Shown here: positions 38,401-51,701 of the stretch, piece by piece
Layout: the number at the start of each line of letters is the position of its first letter
How positions within the stretch are numbered: position 1 is the stretch's first letter
From: Pomacea canaliculata
Taxonomy: Eukaryota > Mollusca > Gastropoda > Architaenioglossa > Ampullariidae
Length of the DNA stretch: 64,000 nt
NCBI RefSeq assembly: GCF_003073045.1
Contig: NC_037603.1
Span: 13,274,192-13,338,191 of the forward strand
Reading direction: 5' to 3'
The notes under the pieces: model-generated
The model's input: the letters and a program-made list of their open reading frames with translations, nothing else
What the model was told of the DNA's origin: nothing
The model's database searches: none
Position numbers and translations under genes: made by a program

Positions 38401-40413
38401 TTGTTCTTGACCCGATCACCAAGGCTGAATGTCATGACATCGATTTTGTTATTAGTGATAGCGAGAAAACGAGAAAACAGCGGGTGTCACGGGTACTCCG
38501 CCACCCGATCCAAAACAAAATGCGTCGTGTTGCTGGTTACAAACTCCTATTTTGAAATAAAGGACTGAGGAAATATTTTTAAGCATCTTCGGCATCGTCT
38601 GCTCTGTATTCACCAAACGCTGACTTTGACCACGGTAACCTGAGCACCACACAGCTATGTTTATATGGCTGCCGGGGCTATATAGCTATAACATATACCA
38701 GGGTCAGAGCAAAAAGAGTGTTGTTAAGGAACCAGCAGGGTGCAATGTTTCCAAATGAGCTCGGCACAGAATATTTTTCAAAATTTTCATGGAAAATAAC
38801 TTATCCTCTACTTTCTAGACACAGGCTTACAAATATCACAGCTAGCGAAGAAGTGAACACCACTGATGTCAGGATTGAACATACGTTTGTGTTTTGAGGG
38901 TTAGTCGTGGGAGAAATGTAACCATATGCTAATTAGGCGCATGTTTGGTCTCTCATAGCGATGTTTGTAGACAAGTGTATCTCGAGAACAGTGGGGTGTT
39001 ATTGATTCGTATTTTATGAAATAATGTGTTATACCGAATTCAACCTTGTCATTCGAAAAACAAATTGCACTTCAATAGACATTTAACCGGACGTGGAATG
39101 TTGAATACGTAAACGTTTGTGGATTTTTTTTTATCTATGACATCATGTAAGCTATGAATAACATTATCGGGAAGTTCAGAAGGCCTTAATAGTTATGTAA
39201 ACAAAGTCATTTCCATATCATTTGTGCTTAGGTGTCATACAGTCCAACTTCTTGGTGTCCAGCGTAAACAAGCGATATAATCAAGATGATTATCATAAAG
39301 CAACTAATGTCGTCTGAAGATGTGACAGGACAATAAAATTGTCGAGGGTACGATAAGGGTAGGACGCAGGTCAAGAGTGACGTTCACAGTTCATGGATGT
39401 TTACGTCAGCAAACCTTTTATCATTTTCATCGCCTCGCAAATTCGATCCCTGATCTACGTCATGACAAAAACACTGCCTCGAGCTAAGGGAAGATGGTTA
39501 TCACGACGAAGGTTTGATGCGTTGAGTCAAAATATATCCACATAAAACAACTTAGTGTGGAGGAGGGGACAGCCATGCATATAGGTGAAATGGTAGACGC
39601 GAAAAAAAACCTCAATACACGTGAACTGGACATTGCCCGAGACCCTGACCCAATTGTGGAGGGTTGGGTTACGGGTGGGGTGATGTACAACATGGTGCAG
39701 GGTGAGGTATCCTGTTTTCGTTTCAGAGGAACTGCTGATAGAACTGCGTTTTTCTTTTTTTAGGTGTCAATTCGCAGCCTGAGGCAGCTCACGCAAACAC
39801 TCAAAAAAGTTTACATACACAAACAGACGTCGAGTGCAGATACATAATCAAGGACACGGACTGGTGCACTCACCCACACCCACACCCACACCCTCACACA
39901 TCAACAGAACGGGTATGACTGGATATTAGTGTGGAAAAGGGAATGGATGAAAGGGAGAGTGGACGAATAAGAGATAGTGGATGGAGAAAGAAAAAGAGAG
40001 ACGAGAGAAAGAAAAAAAAAACAGAGAAAGAGAGATGACAGGCAGATACACAGTGTAACCGAGACACAGGTTAGCTAGATAGATGCTTCAACTACCAGTG
40101 CCTCACGATGTGCATTGAGTCATACATCAGGGTGGAAAAACTCCGTAAATAAGTAACAGCAATAAATACAATATGTTTACCAAAGAACCCTCCAAAATAT
40201 TTAATGTAAGTGTAAGCATACAGTACAACCTCAATACTTACGCTTGTCTCGAGCAGTCCTCTCCTCGCTCCGCAACAGCAGGTGTCTACCGAATGGCAGG
40301 GCAGTGCAGTCGCTGCAGCACAGCACCAACATGACGCAGCACAGCTTCACCCCGCATGACAGGGTCAGGGTCTGGAACCGCTGCCAAGTCGCCGCCCTTG
40401 TCCGCTGCGCCAT
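35430..40413 (-). CDS. Type I membrane protein with mucin-type WxxW cysteine-rich ectodomain and PPxY cytosolic tail
   Basis: Four minus-strand exons, 40413-40242, 37245-37157, 36804-36591 and 36262-35430, join in frame to 435 residues. Exon 1 gives a basic N-terminus and hydrophobic core (LSCGVKLCCVMLVLCCSDCTA), a probable signal peptide. Exons 2-3 form a WxxW domain as in mucin-2/5AC and CILP: WSQWYN at 64-69, then a cysteine series (ICPFGQ, CQCRV, FDCYTYNRS, PCTKFGIICLNR) and the closing CQDYELRFLC. Exon 4 has a transmembrane helix at about 178-198 (YIILAAVPLMIFALRILWF), basic juxtamembrane residues and a roughly 230-residue cytosolic tail. The tail carries PPSY (239-242), Cys-rich patches (CSLC; CACPCH) and a C-terminal LPDYEQALQLL. 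PPxY motifs recruit NEDD4-type WW domains. I know no named family with this combination; the layout recalls VOPP1/WBP1L. The function is not known. Confidence 0.82.
37246..40241 (-). other. Large intron 1 of the WxxW membrane-protein gene
   Basis: A 3 kb GT-AG intron with a GA-rich low-complexity stretch (about 37865-38040 and again 39940-40045 on the plus strand), a CACACC tract near 39875 and no recognised exon or element. Confidence 0.75.
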
Positions 40414-40783
40414 TCGCGCCCGTTGATGAGTCAAGACGACGTGACGACAAGTTCGATAAAAGCTGCACACAGCAGGTGGACACCAGTCTGAGTTTCTTCT
40501 TATTGACAGAGGGAAAGCGATTCGCTCTAATAATAAAAGTCTCCGAAATATGGCACCTTGCTATGTTTCGACTTAGTGTCAAAAATTTGTATGCTACTGC
40601 AGACCAATTTTTTTTTACTTATGCTGGAAAGGTCGTTCTTTTCGATTATTTATTTATTTTTTAACCGGAGTGGGTTGTCCTTCAAGACGACAATTGAAAA
40701 TTAACTTTCAGTCTACATGTTTGCACTAAAAATACAAGCAGTGTGCAGTGTCTGTTATCGACAGACGGTTCACTGTAATGTAA

Positions 40784-40816
40784 AAACAAACAAACAAACA
40801 AACAAACAAACAAAAA
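40784..40816. repeat. (CAAA)n microsatellite
   Basis: About eight CAAA units upstream of the WxxW gene. Confidence 0.9.
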
Positions 40817-43800
40817 AACCAAATGAAATAGAAACGGAAGAAATCGACATCATTATTTTCTTCCGCGATGGAATGTAACCGACCTGACTTTTATTAGAAG
40901 CGCTGATTTGACTGCATGACACAGAGGCTGGAAGTAATGTACGCAGATATTGTGAGCACGTGCAGTAAGTCACCTGACACATAAGCTAAACCAGTGGATG
41001 ATTATGAGTCAAAGACTGGCACACAATTCTCTATGACCAACCCTGGATCGTCCTTCGGAAGCGCCCTGAAGTCAACTCCAGTATCTTACTGCGCATGCGC
41101 CTTGGAGAAATTGAGTCGTCTGCTCACTCCTCTCCAATTTTCCCTTATGTTCTGTTCAGCGATCTGAGCTGTGGTTAAAACATGGATCGATAGTCAGAGT
41201 TATTGAATCTTAACGTCTTTTGCTAAAAGGTCAGAGGTCGGAATGATATCGGCTGTGTTAACTACCTGCAGGTAGCTGTGTACTAGTGGGAGTTAATCGT
41301 GACTGGCAGACGACGGAACTTCCCTCCCCTTGTTACTCTCACAAAAAATCATGGTTTGCGATTTTATACAACTATAAAGCAGACAGACCAAGAAAGGTGA
41401 AGGAAGAGTGTTTTAAATTTCATGCATTGAAATGTAATCGAGCTGATGGATATCGACTCTAAGGGCCGTCAGCAATTCATCCCCGAGATCAATACACATA
41501 GCTGACAGTTTCAAGTCGGCCATCTTGAGCATATACACTAAATCATTAATTCTACACAAGCCATGCACGGAATGTTGACTTAGCCTTTGGGCTTAGTTTA
41601 AGGATTCTCTAGGATCTGAAGAGAACAGGTTTCAGCTTTCACCGGTTGAAAAAGAAACCTTGGAATGTGAAGTTAAAATAATCTTTGAGAAAACGTTGCT
41701 ATTGTTATTTCGTTTATATCCTCGACGACATTGTCAAACGAACGAGAAAAAAAAAAAACCAACAACAACAAAAAACAAACAAACAGCAATTTCCTGAAGG
41801 AAGAGTGATAAGCCTGCTCTCCTTGTCTGTTATCGTAAATGGAAGCAAAGTACAGAAAATACTGTAGTGCCGAACACCTAGACCACACTTTATAACATGC
41901 TGCTGCTTTAAACATTTATTGTGCACAGGAAAAGTTGGACCTAAAGTCGGGGTGGGGTGGGTATTGATGTTTAATCGTCGAGCCAGCAACTAAAGCCTCA
42001 TTGTGGCTGAGCAGTTTGTCCTCTTAAACACATTTGTACATTTCTTCGCTCCTTCGCTGCCTTAACTTCCCAATCCTAACAAAGTCACCATCATATCTGC
42101 CACCATACCCCACATCCTCATTCTTCTCATCTTACAATGTTGACAGTGTGTTCAAACTCAGATAAATGTTTCTTTAATCTTTCTGAACATATGAATTAAA
42201 GACAGTCCATCATCATGTGTTAAGTGCGCACAGCGAGAGAGACAGAAGAGAGCAGGTTCGTTTAGAATGGTAACACCGTTTCAGTCGCACGCAGCACGAG
42301 TGTAAAGGAAGATATGAGTTGTACTCACCCTTCGATTTAAACAAGGATTTTCTTATTCTCTTGTCGTCGGGAAAATGGTTATTTCTCAGGCAACACGTAT
42401 AAACTGTCAACGTTAATTTGCAAGTCTCACTTCCACAATAAGCTTTGTTTACTGTCCACCACTGTCAGACGAGGGCATCGGTATTTTAACTGCTGAAACT
42501 GTAAATTCAGCACGACACATCTGTGACTAAAATACCCGAATGAATGACATCAACGTATCGCATTCAGCGGAGAAAACGAGATTACACACTCGCAACCGAA
42601 CACTGTCCAGACTCCCTTAGTCGACGTAAATGACTTCAGTGCTCGGCGGCTGAGTATACATTACCGCCACGAAGGTCACGTGACCAGCTGTTGCGTGTCT
42701 GCGTAAGGGGATGGGTGAAGAAATGGGGTGCGGTTAGCTGCCCCCGGCTTCCTTTAAGTTTTTTTGGTGTGTGTGAACGCGAACAAATAAGCGGAATGCG
42801 ACGAAACGGTTGCCCCCGCCGCCGTTGTGACGTCACAAGAAAGGTGCGGTGAGGTGGTGAGCGCGCGGGACAACGTACCTCGCACAGAGCCGCAGCAGGT
42901 GGGTGGACTTGGCTTCACTACCTGATGTCATCGTGTGGATAACAAATCAGTGACGGAGACACTGGCGAGGGTGGGTGAGAATAAAACAATAATAAAACAC
43001 GATCCCGAAGGTTAACAGGTGCAGGACTCAAACACTGTCCTCGCCAAAGCTGCACAGGTTCAACGTTTGCTATCTTAATGCGAGAATTTTTTTTTTTTTG
43101 GTCGTGAGTGTAATGGTTTCTGTTTTCAAGAAAAGTACAAAAGCACTTGTTTGTCAGAAAACGATACAAAATACAGACCCTAAAGAAAGACAATACTTAT
43201 TGATGATGGCAGTGGTGATGACGAATATGATAAATGAAGACGAGGACGAGGATTATAAAGACTGGTGTTACGACGCAGTTGAAAAACGTCGTCTGTTACC
43301 TCCTGTCCTCTTCGTCAATGAATTTGTTTTGTTTACATAATTGTGTACCGGCTTCATCGTTCTTTTCTTCTGTCTTTCTCTGTTATTTAGGTGCTGGGTT
43401 TAGATCTCGTATCGAGTACATTGGTTTTTCTTCCCTCTAAATGTGGCTCCTGTAAATTAAACGACCGCCTACTTTGCCGCTGCTGGCTCGAAGTAAAACA
43501 TCATTTCCTTACCCCACCCGCCTCTTCTTTTTCTGGATTTTTTTTTTTTTTTTTTGACACATTTGAGTTAATTTTTTCATGTGCATTATTATTAATAAAA
43601 TATAAACACAAATGAAATGTGCATTTGGCTAAGATAAACCCTTTATCATGCCTCTTCGTAATAAAATATCACCGAAATGATGTTTTGAGATACTTTATGG
43701 CATTTATGCTCTATTTCCAGCGATTTTTGCTGAGGGCTCGTGTTGCCCTTTAAGTGTCCCTCCCACACCAACTAAGAATCTGAAAACTTCTAATTATTTC

Positions 43801-43934
43801 TACTTCGAGGTTATTCGCTGTGAACTGTAATGATTCATCATGTGTAAGGTACGACACTTAGAAAGAGAACTCCAGCTTTCTTTTTGACTCACGCCTTTGC
43901 CTGCCCTAGTAAACAAAACAAAAAACAAAAGGTT

Positions 43935-44000
43935 TTCGGTCGCTGGCCTAGGCGAGTTTCGAACCTTATGGATAGAAATCTTTCCCGAGTTGGGTGTACG
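43935..44000 (-). repeat. Possible SINE/tRNA-like remnant
   Basis: The minus strand contains AAGGTTCGAAACTCGCC, a good B-box match, but no convincing A-box at the right distance. It could be a chance match or a degraded SINE head. Confidence 0.25.
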
Positions 44001-46779
44001 TTTCGAGTAATTTTTTTCTTACCTTCAGTAGCAGGAGGTGGAGGTTGTCATTCCGCGATTAACCATGGGAGAGGTATGTTCCACTGTCTTTCTCACCTGA
44101 ATGACAGGGCAGGGAAGCTGACAAGTGAACAACTCAGTGTTCTGATTTTTTTTTAAAATGATTACTGATCACAATCTCTCCTGAACATGAAAAGTCATAA
44201 GAAAGCATCACACGTGTGACTTGTCCGTGCAATATTTCCCTGCTAGTCACATCTCCCTCCAACTCGAACGTTTGGTGGATCACAATGTTCAGGTATCGTT
44301 GTCGTCGTTGTTGTTATTTTCACCATTGAGTGCCACAGGCTACGATCTTTGAGCTACTCGTATTTCTGTGTCTATAAAACCTTGCATATACATCATTGAA
44401 GCTTGAACTGGAATGTTTTGTTACAGGCACTGGCATCGCCTGTTGTCCACAATTTTCTAGTCAACACTCGCCTCCCTAATAAAGATTATCCACAGCAGAC
44501 GACAAGCAAACAAGTTGTCTCTGTGATCGCGGCGTCTCAAAGTTCGTCCCACCTGTCACTTTTTTTTCTTTTTTCACCTGCCTGGCATGGCGCACAAAAT
44601 GTTACAACGGTCAGACACAGCGTGCACGGCGGGAAAGTACCCGACAGGGTGTGGTTTAAAAATGTTTATGCGAGCAACAAGTGTCATTACCTCAAGGGCG
44701 GAGTGGCAACATGGCCTTGTATTATTTTGCTCCTTGAAAAGATGAAATAAGCTTATGCTTAAAAACATGTTTGCTGTGGTGGTACAAAGGGTGCATTGTG
44801 AGTGGATAAGCGTGTTTCCTTTTTTAAAAAAAAATCCCAGGTGTTTGCAAACAGCGATATGGAGGAAGGCCCAAGAGAAGACAACTATTGCGTGCCTAGG
44901 TGTAGGTAAATGCCTGAGGGATTTATGTTAAGTAAGTAAGTGTAATGTGGCCCTATTCTCCTCAAGGAGCAACAAGGAATAAACTAAACAAGTGTAAACA
45001 AGTGTCTAGTAGGTAGAATTGTGATCAGGTGTGGTAAGGGGAGGGAATAGGTGCAATAAGGTCAGGTAAATACCCAACGCATTTTCCACCCGTCAATACA
45101 TCTCAAGTCTTGTCATTCCCGTTCAAAGGTCTTGTTTTCCGTCGGTGGAACGTTGGCTAACCTTGTGACAGAAAAAAAACCTCGTCTTGAGAGTATATTT
45201 TTGGCATGTAATTATGACAGAACATCAGTAACGAATCTGGTCAGAAATGCGTTCTCACATTGCTGTGAACTGTTATCTAATAAAGAAGCAAACGATTTCG
45301 AGGTGGGTCGTTTAGACCTTTTTCGGTTGAGCTGCTATCAGTGGAACAAATTTTTAAATTTCGAGGCTGAAGTAAACAATCGTGATGGTGCATGGCATTT
45401 GTGAATTTATTTATCTCGTAGATAAACTGTCTTAAGTAAACAAGCACAAAGTTTATATTTGTTCTTCGCTGTTTTTCTCACACGGAGAATGCATGCAGGT
45501 GTATATCATGTCGCTGTGAAGTCAGCTACACTTAAGGAGACATAATGTGTGTCACATCATCTCATCCATCACCCCTGACAAAGTGGTGTGAGGATGTTCC
45601 TCCAACGGAAACAAAGACGTGTGTGTGTGTTCATTCATCTCTTCACTGGTACCCGTTGACGTACGGGTGTGCTGGTCCGCCTTGACCCTACAGCAATCCA
45701 TCCATCCTCTGCACCAACCTCTGTACAGTTCGTTGTTTATGAACGCGGAGCAGACAAACACTAGCCGCCTCGTAGTCAGTTCAAGGACGAAAAAAGAAGA
45801 AACGACAAATCTTCAGAAGAAATAGTAATCAAAAAGTAGAAATAACAAAGTGTTGTGAAGGGAAACCGTTTGAAGACATAATAATAGGAGAAAATAGTCA
45901 CTTCTGGAATTTTGGTTGTGTGTGTGTGCACAGAACACTTATGTAGAACTTATGTTCATAGATACTGTAGTTTCACATCGCCCCCTACATTTATTTATTC
46001 AAAATCAAAATAGTTACAACAAATGTATAAGTGATTGAAAAATAGTGCATTCTCTTTTTATCTTTGATATTGAATATTTTGATCGTGGCAAGTTACTGAT
46101 GATGGATTTAAGTGAGTAATGCACTACTCATGTCAAGAAATGATGCATGGAATTATAATTATTGTGATATTCATCACCATTCTCTCTCTCTCTCGCACAC
46201 ACACACACCCTAAACCTAACCCTGAAGGTTCTCCTCGGTGCTGCTCTCTGTTCAAACAATCCTACAGACAATTTCTTTCAGAGGAAAGTACCCCCACCTG
46301 GCAGTGATTTCGTGCTAAGAAAAGGGGCGATGACAAAAGAGGAAGAAAGCATATTAACCGAATAAAAACTCTCAAAAGTATGAACCTAGAAGCACTCAGA
46401 ATTTTAGACATTCTTACGGTGCTGATGTGAAGCGTGCGTGTGACCACTGCACCTTCTCCCCCTTCTCCCTAATTAGTTATTAGCACCTGTCCACTGCTTT
46501 AATTTGTACCACGGCAGTGGTGAAAGTTCCTGAGGTCACCATGGGATTCCCGCTGAAAAGATAACGAATCGCAACGACGACGACTTTCCTTGCTGAGGTT
46601 TGATTAGAGGAAAGGCAGAGTGCAAACTTGCTTGAAGCTTTTTTTCTTTTTTTTTTTTTTTGTCTGATTTATAATGGTGCTGTGAGAACATTTATCTTAT
46701 TTTTATTTATGTACTTAACATTTGTTTCACTTTCTGCATTTCATCTCTCTCTCTCTTTCTCTCTCAAACCTTTCTGACA

Positions 46780-47170
46780 TAGAAAGCTGTGGAAACAACA
46801 GTACTTTATCAGCATGTTCTGCTCAAGTACAAAAAACTCATCAAAACCTCTTAGTAATCACACTGCAACCAAACCATTAATAGCATATCATTTTATCTGG
46901 ATTAAGAAACTTACAATCCCATCAAAATTATTCACAAAACATACAGTACGGTCTCAAACATCAAACACTAACAAAGACATCATCACTGACCGATAACAAC
47001 TAAAACAATGATGACACGACTTAAAAGTCATTCATAAAATGTTCGTAACTCGACCTCGTAAAACCCTCCATAATACATCAACATAAATACACATACTGAA
47101 ATCAAAAAACAATAATGAAACAAGCTGACACAACACAAAATTCACAATTTAAAAATACTCAGCCATATAA
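46780..47170. other. Strand-asymmetric A/C-rich tract
   Basis: The plus strand is rich in A and C and poor in G for about 390 bp (for example 14 C and 4 G in 46921-46980). It is not a simple repeat and has no coding resemblance. It may be a transcribed region or an old element; it contains nothing I can name. Confidence 0.5.
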
Positions 47171-48314
47171 TCGTTTAGTCTGAATAGTTTCTCGGCGATC
47201 ATTTTTCATAACATTGCAGCAATATTTTGAATCAAGGCTATATTTCCATAAGCGAATCAAACAATCTCTGAAACCTATTCGGGAAATAAAGTTTCATGTA
47301 CAAGTCAACAGAATAATAAAACTGTATTTATAGAAACACAACACAAGCCATAACACAAGGAGGCCACTGTCCTTCATTGAGGTTAAAAATTATACTAATG
47401 TAATAGTGTTATTGCTCAAAAATGAAACCTAAACCTTTAGTTTAAATTTAAACCTTTGCTCTGTATTTTCTTCGTTCATTGCCCTCTTCTCCCGTTGCAG
47501 CGTGTTCGTCACTGAACGATGAGTAATGAAATACCCGGGATACCTTTCACAGGTGCAACTCCAAAATAAAACTCTGGAAGTTTTATGAGACATACTTTGC
47601 AATTAATATTTAGGAAGCTTTTTATCAACGAAATAAAGCACGAGAAATTTCCCAATTACAAGGTGAAGTGTTTAGAAGATTTTTTCGTAGATGCCTCCAT
47701 TCACTCCAGTCAGTCGGTTATTTTATATCAACACGGATAACTCTCGACGTTTGGGGATAAATCTCAAGATTAAACTGAGGTTTCTTTAAGGAACTGCATA
47801 TTACAATTTATGAGATTTTGTGTCACATCTTGAAGGTAAAGAAATTTCGAGATATTTCCCCGAGGTACAAGAAATTTCAAGATTTATTTTCTTGTCAACT
47901 ATCAAAAAATGTTCTAATTTCTCTTGGGAGCATGTCTAGGTTGATTGTATTCATGATGAAAATTAAATACATAACCCCGAAGCAAAAAAAAAAAAAATCA
48001 GTATTTCAATATTTCAGTAATATACTAATTGATGTGCAATGTATCTATTTTAAAATCCTAATTTAACAGTAGGATTTTATAAACGGAAAGTAAATTAGCT
48101 CATTGGAGTATCAATAATGGAGAAAGTACAGAATCTGGTGTACAATTAAAAAAAAATTGTTAGCAAACGTGTTCTGTTTACCATACTGTTTATTGGCATT
48201 TAGAGAGAAAATCTAACAATAAACAAAAAGTCTTATTGGTCAGTTAACTATCACAGTGGACTAATTCAGATTAGCGAAGACACATAACAGTTAGTAGTTC
48301 GACACAATCTACTT

Positions 48315-48922
48315 TCATCTTGTGAGGTTGAGTAGCTCTTGCTTTTTGGGGGAGACAAAGAGCGCTTCATCTGCATCGTTAGGATCCCATCCTTTCTCTC
48401 CTCCTTTTCCGTGGTAAGCTTGGGATACCCAGACATCCATCCTGTTCCTCCTCATCTGCTGCCTCCACAACACGAAGGAGAAGATGGCAAGGCCCGCTAC
48501 TGCCATGCCCAGGCTCACGATGACCGGAAGTACCCAGGATGGCATTTTTGTGTGAAATTTTCTGTGAGATCTTCTCTCATTCACTTCGGTTGCATACTTT
48601 TTGGAGTTCGAGAAGTGTGTCCTTGCCTTGTCATCTGAATCATGCTGCAAGGAAATGTCGACCGTTGTCTTAAGATATGATTTAACTTGGGGCGTCCTTC
48701 ATGTAGACATGAATAATTTCACAAGTTATTTTTAGTCGACGAGATAAATTCAAAGGATTATTCCCCCCCCTCTCTCTCTCTCTCTCATAATCTTTTTTTT
48801 ACTTATGTGGATGGAAAGATAGGTGGAAGAGGAAGTGAAGATAAAGAATCTTTGTGAGTGAGTATTGTATCTGTCTGAATTCTCTTTTACAGTAAATAAG
48901 GTGATTATTATTGTTAATAAAT

Positions 48923-48960
<38 letters not shown>

Positions 48961-48963
48961 TAA

Positions 48964-49033
<70 letters not shown>

Positions 49034-51623
49034 CATATAACTCACTTCCACGTGGGGATGCGAGCTCGATCCACTATCCACGTGATGCTACAAACGAAAA
49101 AATTATGCCAATTATTTCTTAGTCATAAACGCAAATAAAATACGAAAATCTCAGTTATGGAAGAGAGCTAATGTCTTTTTTCTATTTTTTCAAATGAATT
49201 TTGCGAGCCTTACAGCGTGGGTATCGCTCCCCTCCTCGTGCTCCTCGGGTAAGGAAAAGGGACCACACCGGGGGAAGCCCTCGGGTGGCGGTGGAAGTTT
49301 TCCATTTTCATCGAGAACCTCCATAGCGATGGCCATACCCAGTTCAGCGTGAAACAGGAGATGGCAGTGCATAAACCACACACCTGTCATCAAGAAATGA
49401 GAAAAATACCCGAAGGAAATTGGTTTGTACACATACTGAACAATATGGATAAAGAGTAGAGACAGAGGCGGGTGAGCAGTTGTGGGTGAGTTATGGAAAG
49501 AGTGAGAGAAAGATGTAACCTGGATACCCTGTTCAGATAGACAGGACTGCATCACGATTAAGAGACAGAGAAAGAGAGAGAGAGAGCGTGAATTGACAGA
49601 CGAGAGCAGAAGGAAGGGAAAGATGAAAGAGGAGGAGTAATCTAGGGTGAATAGAGACAGCAACCTCACGGCTAACACAGACTACATAGCTAAGATGGTA
49701 TCACAAAGTATTTGACAGTAACTCACCAGGGTTGTCGGCTTTGAACCTGATGACGGCGTATCCTCCGTCAGGTAGCGCCACCGTGTCTTTAAATGGCGCC
49801 AGGTGGAGCTTCCGGTCTATCAGACCTTGCTCGTCCAACTCTCGGAACAAGGCAGGTGTCATGACCTCCGTTAGCTGCATCATCATCATCATCATAATCA
49901 ATCAATCAATCAATCAATCAATCATCGATCGAGCTTAATTACATCAAACAGAATCAAACAAAAATTTTCGAGAATTTTAAAAGTGAATTAGGTAAATATA
50001 ATGGATAATGACAGAGATTTGTTTATTTAATACAGTTTATGTTGATTTTATAATCTGATGCAAGAGTAAGTAAACTGTAAATAAAATGATAAAAGCAAAT
50101 TTTGATTTCTTTGATTTCTCCCCGGCCCAATTTTCCACCTTCCTACCTTTACCCCTGACACACGTACGCACGTGCAAACCCTCACATACCCGATACCCGT
50201 ACATATGCCCACAAGCACTCACTCATCTCTAATCTCAACACTCTCGCGCGCGCACGCACACACTCGTGACGTACTCTGTCGATAGCGACGACACGAAAGC
50301 TAAAGCCGTGGGTGTGGAACGGGTGGATGAAGGTGGTAGCAGGGATGGGGCTGGTGATGACTATCTCCACGATGTCGTTGAGGTTGACGGTAAGCAGGTG
50401 GTTACACTCACACCAGTCACCGATACAGTTGTCACCCAGGTCAGAGCTGTTACATATGTGTCCCTACAGTTGAACAGAGAAGCGCATGAACACACATCAC
50501 GAACACAGATGATAAGGCTGTCTGTGAATGTAGCTGTAGCAAGTAGCTGCTTCCCAACATTGTAAAGTACGAAAATCTGTAAAACATGGGGTAGATTTTA
50601 AAGAATATTAAGAAAGAAAGAGAGAAAAGGATAGACAGACATACATAAAAAATGAAAGAAAAACGTACATGAAAAAAAATTACAGAAACTGTAACAAGAT
50701 GAAAAAAAAAGATACAAAAAAAAGATCAATTAAAAGAAATAAGCTTGACGAAAAACGTGAATAAAAGAAAAAACATAAATAAAAGAAAATGAATACAGGA
50801 TGAACTGAAAGAAAAGAAAGACACGAATGAATGAATGAAGAGGAACGTAAAAAGAAAATAAAGGAAAAAAAACTGAATGAACGAAATTAAAAGAAAATTA
50901 AAAAACAAAAATTGTGTCACAAAAGGAGAAGCAAAGTACACGAAATAAAAAATAGCGAAATAGCGACGGCGATGGAAAGCTTAGAAAGAATGAAGTCACG
51001 TGCTCTCCTGCACTCTCGTGCTCTCCTGTTCCTTTTGTGGGCAGGAATGTGTTTGTCTGCGTGTCTCACCTTCGGTATTTCATCCATCTGCGACAGCAGC
51101 GGCACGGGACCCAGCCTGTTGCTGATGCCGTTGATCTGGGGTGAGCTCGCCGTGGCGTAAGGCCCGCTGTTGGCCGGGTACAGGTCAGGGTCGAAGAGGT
51201 GAAGGTTGTTCACGGGGTTCAGGCTGAGCTCCAGGATGAACTGATGGTCAGGCTTCTTGAGAAGGGCGTCATCGTCCTCGGACAGGGCGTCCATCGACAG
51301 GATTTGTGACCGGAATCCGCGAGGTTTGGCTCAGAGTTCTGATCTTTGGTTTTTGTGGGCACTGGCCTGTGTGGGATGTCCCAGTAATTGAAGACCTGTA
51401 CAATAGCAACAACAATAATAAAAAGGGGAAGAGTACTGATCAGATCAAGTTGGTTCGGTACCAAAAGCTTGACCTAGTTGACCTACTTGAACTAGTTGAC
51501 ACAGTTGTTGAAGAATCTGCGAGAGAGAGAGAAGATAGGCACTGCACTCATTCAAAAGCCGTTCCCGAGATACGAAAGGTCACGGAACGTCCTTTATCTA
51601 ATTACCATCATTGCAATATTGTT

Positions 51624-51701
<78 letters not shown>

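Larger units (their letters stand above)
40414..48314. other. Long interval without a recognised gene
   Basis: This holds the upstream region of the WxxW gene, a G+C- and CpG-richer patch at about 42600-42930 that could be a promoter or CpG cluster without an assigned gene, several homopolymer tracts and the A/C-rich strand-skewed stretch near 46.8-47.2 kb. Open frames at 43884-44156, 44403-44750 and 45132-45404 match no family I know and have no plausible splice context. The part nearest 48315 is presumably the 3' UTR of the left laccase. Confidence 0.55.

Noticed and set aside
44403-44750. A 115-codon open frame
   Set aside because: No known domain, non-ATG start and no supporting splice or polyadenylation context.
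45132-45404. A 90-codon open frame
   Set aside because: Non-ATG start and no family resemblance; length is within chance expectation for this region.
48925-49032. CRISPR-like or satellite array
   Set aside because: It is a pure trinucleotide microsatellite with no spacers.
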